This document shows, piece after piece, positions 1-7,483 of a DNA stretch of 54,169 nt (its first letter is position 1; the number at the start of each line of letters is the position of its first letter). Below the pieces are notes generated by a model. The model saw only the letters and a list, made by a program, of their open reading frames with translations, was not told the DNA's origin and made no database searches. Position numbers and translations under genes: made by a program. This DNA comes from JAHIJO01 sp964486075 (GTDB taxonomy: Bacteria; Verrucomicrobiota; Kiritimatiellia; JAAZAB01). The DNA lies in NCBI GenBank assembly GCA_964486075.1, contig CAZALU010000010.1:1-54169 (forward strand), given 5' to 3'.

Positions 1-20
1 GATCTGCCTAAGGCATGACA

Positions 21-112
21 GAACGGGACGAAAAGCGGCGAGGGCGCCGCTTCTAGTCCATTAAGACGTCGATTGAAGAGACAGTTGCCCCGTCGCGGGG
101 GCCTAATTTAAA
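21..112. repeat. Two-hairpin compound repeat (family R2), copy 1
   Basis: Two hairpins joined by a short linker. The first has arms AAGCGGCG and CGCCGCTT around 32-52. The second is GCCCC-GTCG-CGGGGGC around 87-103, followed by CTAATTTA. Nearly the same unit recurs at 39982-40075, and its first hairpin recurs in variant form near 29695-29755. This copy ends four bases before the DMT transporter ATG, so it forms that gene's whole visible leader. Confidence 0.85.
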
Positions 113-115
113 CAA

Positions 116-1000
116 ATGAATATCGGAGTCTTCTGGTCGTTACTCAGCGCTGTGCTCTGGAGCACCACTTTTGTGTGCGCCCGTTATCTATTGGCGGATC
201 GCAGTGTGGACCCGCTGACACTTGCCAGCCTGCGTTTCGCGGGCGGGGGCGGGATACTGCTGGCGGTCGGATTGATCTGGCGCCGCCCGGAACTGCTGGC
301 CCTGCGCTGGCGCGACGCCGGGCAATGCGCCCTGATGGCACTGTTGGGGATTGTGGGAATGTGCGTGCTATTGTTTTATGGTCAGCAAACCACTGGCGCC
401 ATCAATAGCTCGATCATTATGCAGGTGAACCCGGTCTTCATTGTCATTATGGGTGTCTTCATCGGGGAACGCCTCAAGCCGGCCGTGGTGAGCGGCGTGG
501 TCATCAGTCTGGCGGGAACCCTGCTGGTCATGGGCGTCTTGGATGGGCGCGGCCTGAACCTGGCGTTCGGGCGCAGCGCGGGAGACATGCTGGTGCTGGG
601 CAGCGCGTTATGCTGGGCCATGTATGCCGTGTTCAGCAAGAAACTGGTCCTGCGCCTGGGCGGGTATTCGGCCACCACCTGGGTCATGGTCGCTGGCGCC
701 CTGGAACTGCTCGCGCTCCAGCTTTGCCTGCCGCTGGAACACCGCTGGCCGGACGCGCCGCGCCATTGGACGGCTATTGCCTATCTGGCTGTGTTTCCGA
801 CGGCTGTCGGGTTTTTAGCCTGGTACGAAGCGATGCGATTGATCAAGCTATCCCTGCTGAATGTTATGCAATATTTGACTCCCGTTTGCGCGATCATGTT
901 GGCGTGGGTGTTGCTGGGGGAACGCCTTTCGCTCTGGCAGTGGCTGGGAGCGTTAGTTGTCCTGGCTGGGGTGGGGCTGGTGTCCTGGCGGAGGCAATAG
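116..1000 (+). CDS. EamA/DMT-superfamily metabolite exporter
   Basis: Inner-membrane transporter of the drug/metabolite superfamily; such proteins usually export amino acids, nucleosides or similar small molecules, and the substrate cannot be read from sequence. The 294 residues are the usual length for the family. They are almost entirely hydrophobic and consistent with ten helices in two EamA repeats (about residues 1-137 and 153-290). The duplicated pattern shows in the end-of-repeat motifs: MGVFIGERLKP in the first half and AWVLLGERLSLWQW in the second. The ATG at 116 starts directly at the predicted first helix. No clear ribosome binding site is visible, because the leader is the R2 repeat. 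The gene stands alone and is followed by about 700 bases of repeat-rich noncoding DNA. Confidence 0.9.
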   Translation: MNIGVFWSLLSAVLWSTTFVCARYLLADRSVDPLTLASLRFAGGGGILLAVGLIWRRPELLALRWRDAGQCALMALLGIVGMCVLLFYGQQTTGAINSSIIMQVNPVFIVIMGVFIGERLKPAVVSGVVISLAGTLLVMGVLDGRGLNLAFGRSAGDMLVLGSALCWAMYAVFSKKLVLRLGGYSATTWVMVAGALELLALQLCLPLEHRWPDAPRHWTAIAYLAVFPTAVGFLAWYEAMRLIKLSLLNVMQYLTPVCAIMLAWVLLGERLSLWQWLGALVVLAGVGLVSWRRQ

Positions 1001-1539
1001 AAAAACGTGGGGGAACTTGCGGCATGATGGTGCTGTGGCAATCGGGGAGGTCGCCAGTAGTCATAATTCAGCATTCATTGCAGCATCTCTATTATTGGTT
1101 CTTGCGCATAATCCGCAGGTCAAGACAAGCTAAGCATTCGCCACAAAGACATTAAGGCACGAAAACTCCTACCGGAATATTGCACGATGATCGTGCAATT
1201 TTCAGGTCCTATGAGTGATGGCGTATGGGCGTGTTGGCGCAGGGGATGTGTAACGGTGTGTGGAAATAACGGCGTATCGGAGTTATCTGTTTTATATCGG
1301 AACCCTGCGTCTGCGCGAGAGAATTTTTCTCCTCTCCGGTCTTCAAACCAGAGAAGATTTTAACCACAAAAGAACACAAAGATCGCAAAGAAGAATTGCC
1401 ACGGAGTTACCATGTAGCTGAAAAGAAAAGTCCGTCTTCGTAGGAAGTAAAAGGCATAGGTGTTTTGGCTGCCACAGTTTATCTGACGGAGATGGGCGAC
1501 TTGAGCCGTTTTGCCAATCGCCGGAAAGTGAGGGCCTGC
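1001..1539. other. Repeat-rich intergenic region
   Basis: No convincing gene. It holds degenerate CACAAAGA/GGCACG tracts (about 1138-1165 and 1362-1390) and a reverse-oriented GCGCAGACGCAG unit (1301-1360), both related to repeats elsewhere in the window. The 181-codon open frame running in from the transporter region is only an out-of-frame reading. Confidence 0.6.
1301..1360 (-). repeat. GCGCAGAGACGCAG repeat (family R8), degenerate copy
   Basis: Read on the minus strand this gives AATCTTCTCTGG, then GAAGACCGGAGAGGAG, then CTCTCGCGCAGACGCAGGG. The same order of blocks is found on the plus strand at 50353-50420 and 52660-52725. Confidence 0.6.
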
Positions 1540-1623
1540 CTATAGTGTTTCAGATAAATAACGTAACAATGCGAGACGAAGTTCTAAGGGAACCCACCCC
1601 TATCCCCTCCAAGGAGGGGAACT
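1540..1623 (-). repeat. GGGGAGG palindrome with conserved tail (family R1 long form), copy A
   Basis: Minus strand: a CCCCTCC...GGAGGGG palindrome and GGGGTGGG, then a tail ending TTACGTTATTTATCTGAAAC ACTATAG. The same palindrome-plus-tail order occurs at 44980-45075 and 47683-47792. Confidence 0.75.
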
Positions 1624-1642
1624 GATTGGTTTGCAATATCTT

Positions 1643-1675
1643 ATCCCCTCCCTGGAGGGGCGAGGGGTGGGCTCC
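1643..1675 (+). repeat. GGGGAGG palindrome (family R1 short form)
   Basis: A CCCCTCCCTGGAGGGG palindrome followed by AGGGGTGGG. It lies in inverted orientation to the neighbouring copy at 1588-1623, so the pair could form one larger cruciform. It sits just downstream of the leftward phosphate-transporter stop codon. Confidence 0.8.
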
Positions 1676-1712
1676 TTGATCCTCGGAAGTTAATTACCTG
1701 AACATCTATAGC

Positions 1713-2786
1713 CTACATTCTTGCGCTCAGATTCATCATCAGGCGCTGCAGTCCATAGGTCAGGAGGGCGGTCACCGGCAGGGTCAGCACCCAGGCCCAT
1801 ACGATTTTACCGACCAGCCCCCATTTTACCGCGTTCAGGCGCTTGGTCATGCCGACGCCCATGATGGAAGTCGAAATGACATGAGTTGTGGAAAGCGGGA
1901 TGCCCCAATGGCTGGCAATTTGAATGATGGCGGCGGCGGTCGATTCCGCGGCGAACCCGTTGATCGGCTGTAGGCGGACCATCTTGTGGCCCAGGGTGCG
2001 TATGATGCGCCACCCACCGACAGCTGTTCCGGCTGCCATGGTGACGGCGCAGACGATTTTAACCCAAATTGCCACTTCGAATTTTGGGGTTTGGAGGAAG
2101 TGCATCCACGAAGGTAGTGTTGCGAACGTTCCGCTCTGCGTGGCCGTGAAAAGAAGCAAGGCGATGATGCCCATCGTTTTTTGAGCGTCATTGGTGCCGT
2201 GACTGAACCCCATCCAGGCCGCGCTCACGATCTGTAGTTTTCCGAAAATCAGGGTGATGATGCGCGGCGTTAGTTTTTGCACGATAATTTGCAGCAGTCC
2301 CATCAGGATAAATCCACCCACGATACCCAGGATGGGCGAAATTACCATGGGTATGACGACTTTCGGTAAGATTCCTTCCAGACGGCCCGTGACCGGATTG
2401 AGCACGAACCAGTGGATTGCCGACCAGCGGCCGTGGGCATTGGCCAAGGCCGCGCCGCAGAGTGCGCCGATCAGGGCATGACTCGAGCTGGAAGGCAGTG
2501 CCAGCCACCAGGTCAGTAAATTCCACAGAATGGCACCGATCAATGCGCAGAAAATGGCGGGTATCGTGATGCACTGGGCATCCACCAGGCCCCGCCCGAT
2601 GGTGGTCGCCACAGCCACGCCGGCCATCGCGCCAAACAAATTAAAGGAGGCGGCCAGGATAATGGCCTGACGGGGAGTAAGCACCTTGGTGGAAACCGTG
2701 GTGGCAATGGCGTTGGCGGTATCGTGAAAACCGTTGATGTACTCGAAGGCCAATGCCGTCAGAATCACAATTAAGATGAACAACAT
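1713..2786 (-). CDS. pit: PiT-family inorganic phosphate transporter
   Basis: Low-affinity phosphate:cation symporter of the inner membrane (PiT/Pho-4 family). The 357 residues carry the duplicated family signatures: GFHDTANAIATT near residues 19-30 in the first half and FSHGTNDAQKTMG near 194-206 in the second. Between them lies the PSSSSHALIG motif near 99-108. Many hydrophobic helices are evident. The frame is open further upstream, but the ATG at 2786 puts the first helix at the N-terminus as in relatives; the upstream extension is polar and unlike the family. It lies 52 bases behind a DUF47 gene in the same direction, the standard PiT partner. Inference: both are cotranscribed from upstream of the STAS gene. 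Confidence 0.93.
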   Translation of the reverse strand: MLFILIVILTALAFEYINGFHDTANAIATTVSTKVLTPRQAIILAASFNLFGAMAGVAVATTIGRGLVDAQCITIPAIFCALIGAILWNLLTWWLALPSSSSHALIGALCGAALANAHGRWSAIHWFVLNPVTGRLEGILPKVVIPMVISPILGIVGGFILMGLLQIIVQKLTPRIITLIFGKLQIVSAAWMGFSHGTNDAQKTMGIIALLLFTATQSGTFATLPSWMHFLQTPKFEVAIWVKIVCAVTMAAGTAVGGWRIIRTLGHKMVRLQPINGFAAESTAAAIIQIASHWGIPLSTTHVISTSIMGVGMTKRLNAVKWGLVGKIVWAWVLTLPVTALLTYGLQRLMMNLSARM

Positions 2787-2838
2787 ATCGCAAGAATCCG
2801 TTGGAGTGAACGATTCGCTGCTGCGTGAGTCGTTCGGA

Positions 2839-3468
2839 TTACGAATATTTAAGCACGATCTGGAAGATGACGTTGCCGGCGTCACGGCAGCGGTCGATGA
2901 TCTTTTCCAGCGTTTCGTAGAGGTCCATGACCACGATCACTTTCAAGGGATCGTGTTTGCCGTCGTAAAGGTCCTTGATCAGAGTGAACATCAGTTTATC
3001 GGCCTCGCCCTCCATGTGATGCAGTTCGTGATTCTGCTGCTTGACGGACTGCAGCGAGGGGCGGTGCCGCAGGCTCCCGGTCATCTTGGTGACCATGGCG
3101 GTGGTTTCGGAAAGAATGTTGACCTGCTGTGAAAAATCGATATCGGTCATCAGGTGGTGACAGATTATGTATTTCTTGCTGAACTTTTCGATGGTTTTGG
3201 GTATCCTATAGAGCGCGACCGAGAGGGCTTCGATATCGTCCCGATCCAGCGGTGTGACAAAGGTTTTGCAGAGCTGTTCCGTGATTTCCTCGGTGATGTG
3301 CTTGTCTTTGCGGCGGGTGGCCGCGAATTCTTCCAAGGATTGATTATTTGTTTTTTGCTGCAACATCTCGACCAGCAGCTGCACGCTGGTCTGGGCCTCC
3401 TGCGCGCTGGCTTCAAGGAGTTCGTAGAACTTATCGTCGTAGCCTAATAGCTTTCGGAGTGATTTCAT
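2839..3468 (-). CDS. DUF47 / PhoU-like phosphate transport regulator
   Basis: Cytoplasmic all-helical protein of the DUF47 family (TIGR00153, PhoU-related), which in known genomes is encoded beside PiT transporters and is thought to control them. The 209 residues match the family length. The start MKSLRKLLGYDDKFYELLE and the downstream LxxMEGEADxL...DLYDGKHDPLKVIVVMDLYETLEKIIDRCRDAGN segment are typical. The ATG at 3468 is preferred over the longer open frame, whose extra 46 residues overlap the STAS gene in another frame and have no family resemblance. It lies 19 bases downstream of the STAS stop and 52 bases upstream of pit. Confidence 0.9.
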   Translation of the reverse strand: MKSLRKLLGYDDKFYELLEASAQEAQTSVQLLVEMLQQKTNNQSLEEFAATRRKDKHITEEITEQLCKTFVTPLDRDDIEALSVALYRIPKTIEKFSKKYIICHHLMTDIDFSQQVNILSETTAMVTKMTGSLRHRPSLQSVKQQNHELHHMEGEADKLMFTLIKDLYDGKHDPLKVIVVMDLYETLEKIIDRCRDAGNVIFQIVLKYS

Positions 3469-3487
3469 AACAAATTCGTATTTGGCT

Positions 3488-3820
3488 CTAGAACTTGGCC
3501 AAGGCGTCCTCCGGGGTGTCGCAGACCTGAAAAATGGATGCGAACCCGGAAATTTCGAACACTTCCTTGACCATGCCGCCCAGTCCACACAGCAGTAAAT
3601 TACCACCAGCGGTCTTGATTTTTTTGTAAGCGCTCAGGATGCTGCGCAGGCCGGCGCTGGAGACGTATTCCAGCGCGCTCATATCCAGCACAAAATTCTT
3701 GCCGCCTTCCTGGATTAGCTTGTCGAAGGCGTGGTCGAATTGCACTGCCATGATCGCGTCCAAGCGTCCCTTGATCCCGATCAACAGTCCCTTTTCCTTG
3801 TGTAGTATTTCAATATCCAT
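3488..3820 (-). CDS. STAS-domain anti-anti-sigma-like protein
   Basis: Single-domain STAS protein (SpoIIAA/RsbV fold, 110 residues), cytoplasmic. The core NFVLDMSALEYVSSAGLRSIL contains the conserved D-S...S-S-A-G-L motif in which the serine after the strand is the phosphorylation site of anti-sigma antagonists. Family knowledge: such proteins bind anti-sigma kinases or act as small switches. The start at 3820 is supported by an AGGAGA ribosome binding site about six bases upstream. It heads a leftward group with DUF47 and PiT. That pairing suggests, but does not prove, a link between a partner-switching signal and phosphate uptake. No kinase or phosphatase partner is visible in the window. 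A decayed relative lies immediately upstream. Confidence 0.88.
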   Translation of the reverse strand: MDIEILHKEKGLLIGIKGRLDAIMAVQFDHAFDKLIQEGGKNFVLDMSALEYVSSAGLRSILSAYKKIKTAGGNLLLCGLGGMVKEVFEISGFASIFQVCDTPEDALAKF

Positions 3821-3825
3821 GCCGT

Positions 3826-3957
3826 CTCCTGTGATAATAATGCAGCGCTGCATTCGTCCATGCCCGCGATCTTGAACAACCGAATCAGCGCCGGGAGGGC
3901 GTTGACCACCAGAAATTTGTCTTTGCGCACATGCTTGGCCGGGGTCAGGCTTATGTG
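3826..3957 (-). pseudogene. Remnant of a second STAS-domain gene
   Basis: On the minus strand the stretch translates as LTPAKHVRKDKFLVVNAL, then PALIRLFKIAGMDECSAALL. The spacing of LVV...L...F.I.G matches the end of the STAS fold, where the intact neighbour has LLLCGL...EVFEISG. A stop codon lies just upstream (near 3960), and no start or N-terminal half of the domain remains. It runs out of frame into the intact STAS gene. It is probably what is left of a tandem duplicate. Short length keeps this tentative. Confidence 0.45.
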
Positions 3958-4130
3958 TTAGAAGCAAGTACTCCCCTGGCCTGCGGCGGATGACGAGAAA
4001 ACACGCCTATATTTTCTAAAAAGAAGGCAAGTATGATATGGCTGGCATGGTTCCGTCAATAATAAAAAACCGCCTGGAAAAACCGCCTAATGAAGGGGCC
4101 AGGGCTTATTCAGCTAGTTGTTATTTTCTA

Positions 4131-4159
4131 GGAACCCACCCCACGCTCCTCCAAGGAGT
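4131..4159 (-). repeat. GGGGAGG palindrome (family R1), degenerate copy
   Basis: GGAACCCACCCC followed by CTCCTCCAAGGAG, a decayed version of the dispersed palindrome. It lies in the open leader before the 4329 gene, and its translation falls in the nonsense extension of that frame. The rest of 3960-4328 shows no recognisable gene. Confidence 0.6.
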
Positions 4160-4328
4160 CACCCGCTACCGCGAATTTAGCGTGGCAAGCACGAGGTTTT
4201 CTGCCGCGCTTGAGGCACAACCACGCCAGCGGCATAGTTGCGGGGGTCTAAAGACCATAATACGAATTGCTGTTGCCGTCCGTCCCGCGGTTGCATGCGG
4301 ACGCCAGGTTTGCTACCTTCGGCTGCAC

Positions 4329-6863
4329 ATGCAGTATCTGTTCTATAAACGGGAAGTCTCTTTGACGCGGGGTGATTCGACGCTCGCCGAACCAGCGCAG
4401 CGCTGGGATGCTTTCTTTGATGAGATCGTCCGCCGCGGATTCAACGGGTTTGTCATCTATTCGGTCTATCACCCGTTCCGATTCATCCTCGATTACAAGG
4501 GTTTTCCGAGCGCCGCCGAGGGCGCGGCTGCGGCAAGGAACCGGACGCGCGAACGGCTTAACCGGGTCCTTGCCCTGGCGCGCCGGCATGGGCTGACTCC
4601 CTTTCTCCAGCATTATGTCGGGCACTTTACGGCCGCGCTGGGCCGCCGCCTCGGCCTCAGGCTCGAGGAATCCGAGGCGACGCGCCTGGCGGGGTTCGAG
4701 CATCCCGTTATCCGGGCCTACCAGCGTTACTGCTACCGCGAGATTTTTCGACAGTGCCCCGACCTGGGCGGGCTGTACTTCAATTACGAAAGCTGTGGCG
4801 CGAATGCGGACCTTGTGCTCGATACCGCCATCCGCGAGGCCAACCGCATGCGCCGGAAACCCGTATTCCTGCACCGGCTGTGGGGGTTCAACTTGCCTTC
4901 GCGGATGCGCCGGCTCGTCGCCGGCTACCAGGGGCTGACCCTCGTCAGTCACAAGATTGCAGATACCAAGGACACTTATTTCTACCCGGCCGCCGATACC
5001 CGGGTCCGGGAGTGGCAGCGGCTCCTGCCCGGCACTCCCTTCCTGTATGAAGTCGGACCCTGCCACAACTGCGCCGCCAACCTGGCGCGCACCCTGTGGA
5101 GCGACTACGATTTCGTGCGGGACCTGCTGGCGGATGCGGCCCGGAAGGGATGTGACGGGTTCTCGTTCCACCAGGTCAACGATTCCGCAGCCGCCGATAC
5201 CGCCCTTGGGCGGCTGAATATCCTGCACTTAGAGGCCATGTCCGATTTTATCCGTGGCGTTCGCAAAGATCGCCGTCAACAGATCGCGGCACTGGCGATG
5301 GCGACCGGCAGCCGCGATCGGAATGCCGCACATCTGTTCCGGGCGATCAGCGCTGCCAGCCGTCCGCTGATTCTTGCCTATCAACAATTTTGTATGGACT
5401 CCGCGTTTGACGGGTGGCTGAACCCCGGACGGAACTCACTGACGCAGGAACCGTTCTTTTATTACCCGGCTACGGAACTGAACGATCAGACCCGTTTGCT
5501 GTGGTCAAGCGTGCGCACGGACTCTTCCTGGCTGCAGAAGAGCGTCAGGAACAACGTCACGCCGCCACGCTATACCCAGTATATCTTGGACTACGTCAAC
5601 CCCCGCCGCTCGCCGGCGATCCTTACGCCTCGCGCTGTGGCCGCGCACATGCGGCGCTGCTGCCGGACGGCTGCCGCTGCCATGCGGCGCTATCGGGACG
5701 AACCTGGCGCCGTGCGGCGTGCCGAAGTCGAGCCCTACATCAAAGCGCATTGCGCGTCCGGCATGCACGTGGTCCATGAGATTTTATCCGCCATCGAAAC
5801 CTACGCTATCTATTTCGCGCCGAAGCCGTTGGCGATTACACGGCATATTGACCGTGCGCTTGGGCATCTCGAGCGGGAGCGGCGGCTGGCCGCGGTGAAA
5901 CTGCCGGAGAAACCAAAGCTGTGGTATGGCGGCATGCCCGTGCAAACCGCGATCGGTAAACTCAGACGTTTACGGCGGCTTGTAGGAGAGAGGCCATTCT
6001 GCCTCAGCGCCTTCCGGGCTTTCGTACAGTCGCATGTGGAATATAACGAAATCCGGCGCACGGCTCGCGCCTTCCGTCTTCTGCGCGGACCGGTGCTCGC
6101 TGCCGCCCAGCGGCAGTTGCAGCGTTCCCTGCGGTTGGCCGATCAAGCGGCCGGCCTGGCGCACGGAACGCCGCCGGCATCGGCCTGCGGCGCATGGCGT
6201 GACTTTGTCCGCCTGGAACTGGACCGAATGCGCCCACCCGAGGTGGCATGCCCGCTGGCTGGCAGCTCGTCCGTGATGCGGCTTTACCACGACGACTGCT
6301 TCCGCACGGGCGAGGATCATCTCGATGATTTTCTCGGCTTCTTTGAGCCGCTCGACTACGGCTATCGGGCCGACCTGCGCTGCTCACTGCGACGGGAGGA
6401 CGCCTGGCTTACGGTCATGCTCGCAGAGCATGGGGTGGACCCGCGCGAACGCCGCGCGCGCTGGCTCCAATTCGCGCACGCCTCGGACTTGACGTACGTC
6501 ATGCGGCTCCACTTCGCTGTCGGGACCCCCGCCCGCGAGGTGCAGAGTTACATGGTCATGCCCATTGGCGGCCGCGCCTATCGGACAGGCTTCTCGATTG
6601 AGCGCAGCCGTGACATCCTTAATTGTCCTCAAGTGGCCGTCGCAGCGAGCCGGCGGATAGCATATCGTGAATGGGCCAGCGGCTATTCCCTGGCCTTCCG
6701 CATCCCGTTTGCCGAGCTTGGCGTGACGCGGGCGCGTGGCGTGTGGGGTTTCAACATCACGGCCAATCCCTCCATCCAGCGCAACCGCCAGTACACCTGG
6801 TCCGCGCAATACGACTCGGGCGCCGGTAATCCGTATCTTTTCGGCAAGATTAGTTTTGCTTGA
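4329..6863 (+). CDS. TIM-barrel glycosidase-like protein with C-terminal CBM9-like domain
   Basis: 844 residues from the ATG at 4329; a specific family is not recognised. The first 320 residues alternate strands and helices like a (beta/alpha)8 barrel (RGFNGFVIYSVYH, LTPFLQHYVGH, LGGLYFNYESCGAN, PFLYEVGP, GFSFHQVNDS). The glutamate in FNYES is a possible catalytic residue. A helical, Arg-rich middle (about 320-650) resembles GH20/GH67-type accessory regions. The last 190 residues end WGFNITANPS...YTWSAQY...NPYLFGKISF, a CBM9-like sugar-binding fold shared with the protein at 11403. The frame stays open back to 4038, but that stretch translates a dispersed repeat and is unlikely to be protein. 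No signal peptide is seen with this start, so an N-terminal part may be lost or the enzyme may be intracellular. Confidence 0.65.
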   Translation: MQYLFYKREVSLTRGDSTLAEPAQRWDAFFDEIVRRGFNGFVIYSVYHPFRFILDYKGFPSAAEGAAAARNRTRERLNRVLALARRHGLTPFLQHYVGHFTAALGRRLGLRLEESEATRLAGFEHPVIRAYQRYCYREIFRQCPDLGGLYFNYESCGANADLVLDTAIREANRMRRKPVFLHRLWGFNLPSRMRRLVAGYQGLTLVSHKIADTKDTYFYPAADTRVREWQRLLPGTPFLYEVGPCHNCAANLARTLWSDYDFVRDLLADAARKGCDGFSFHQVNDSAAADTALGRLNILHLEAMSDFIRGVRKDRRQQIAALAMATGSRDRNAAHLFRAISAASRPLILAYQQFCMDSAFDGWLNPGRNSLTQEPFFYYPATELNDQTRLLWSSVRTDSSWLQKSVRNNVTPPRYTQYILDYVNPRRSPAILTPRAVAAHMRRCCRTAAAAMRRYRDEPGAVRRAEVEPYIKAHCASGMHVVHEILSAIETYAIYFAPKPLAITRHIDRALGHLERERRLAAVKLPEKPKLWYGGMPVQTAIGKLRRLRRLVGERPFCLSAFRAFVQSHVEYNEIRRTARAFRLLRGPVLAAAQRQLQRSLRLADQAAGLAHGTPPASACGAWRDFVRLELDRMRPPEVACPLAGSSSVMRLYHDDCFRTGEDHLDDFLGFFEPLDYGYRADLRCSLRREDAWLTVMLAEHGVDPRERRARWLQFAHASDLTYVMRLHFAVGTPAREVQSYMVMPIGGRAYRTGFSIERSRDILNCPQVAVAASRRIAYREWASGYSLAFRIPFAELGVTRARGVWGFNITANPSIQRNRQYTWSAQYDSGAGNPYLFGKISFA

Positions 6864-6900
6864 TTATTAAAGGTGTCCATAATAGCCGCACAGAAATGGG

Positions 6901-6923
6901 TAGAGCAGGCTTTACGCCTGCTA
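6901..6923. repeat. AGCAGGC hairpin repeat (family R7)
   Basis: A perfect seven-pair hairpin, AGCAGGC-TTTAC-GCCTGCT, 38 bases after the preceding stop. An identical 22-base copy lies at 18718-18739. It could act as a weak transcription terminator but lacks a proper T-run. Confidence 0.7.
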
Positions 6924-7016
6924 TTTGGCCGGGTGGGGGCGGGCACTCCCAGCACATTGGTTGCATCCTTTGGATATGGGCGGGGCTGACGTCTAATACA
7001 TCAGCGAAAAATACAA

Positions 7017-7481
7017 ATGAAGCCAATTGAACTCATTGAGCACCCGGAGGGCGGTCGATTCCGTGAGGTATTCCGATCTGGTGCAGTTGTAACCACCGCT
7101 GCCGGCGAAAGCAGATCTGCCCTTACCCACATTTACTTCTCTCTGAAGCAAGGCGAATTCAGCCGGTTTCACCGGGTTCGCTCGGATGAAGTCTGGAACC
7201 TGTACCAAGGCGCAGGCCTCCGCCTCTACACATGGGATGGCACTGACGGGGCGCCGGTATGCATAGAGATGTCAGCTCAGGCTAATTGCTTTTGCGCAGT
7301 TGTCCCCGCCGGCACATGGCAAGCCGCTGAATCAATGGGTGGTGGCGTCCTGGTCGGCTGCTCGGTTGGCCCAGGCTTTGAATTTGCTGACTTCGAGTTG
7401 ATGGATCCCGCTTCAGATAGCGCCCAATTGATACAATCTATTGCTCCCAATATTTCAAAGTTTGCCAATAAAAGGAGATGA
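7017..7481 (+). CDS. Cupin_5 / DUF985 family protein
   Basis: Small cytoplasmic cupin-fold protein, 154 residues, the usual length. The DUF985 (Cupin_5) signature is complete: an N-terminal HPEGGRFREVFRS, then THIYFSLKQGEFSRFHRVRSDEVWNLYQG, and the C-terminal VGCSVGPGFEFADFELMD. The RFHRVRSDEVW segment carries the usual metal or sugar-binding histidine and glutamate. The family is often described as a predicted epimerase-like or sugar-binding cupin without proven chemistry. It is the first gene of a rightward group; its TGA overlaps the next open frame, indicating translational coupling with the hydrolase. Confidence 0.9.
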   Translation: MKPIELIEHPEGGRFREVFRSGAVVTTAAGESRSALTHIYFSLKQGEFSRFHRVRSDEVWNLYQGAGLRLYTWDGTDGAPVCIEMSAQANCFCAVVPAGTWQAAESMGGGVLVGCSVGPGFEFADFELMDPASDSAQLIQSIAPNISKFANKRR

Positions 7482-7483
7482 TC

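Noticed and set aside
1588..1675. GGGGAGG palindromes as ordinary intrinsic terminators
   Set aside because: Most lack a T-run, occur upstream as well as downstream of genes and in both orientations, and several have a long conserved tail; a dispersed repeat is the simpler reading, though termination as a side effect is possible.
4038..4328. In-frame 97-codon N-terminal extension of the TIM-barrel protein
   Set aside because: It translates a degenerate R1 palindrome and other noncoding sequence, has no signal peptide and contains no conserved residues.
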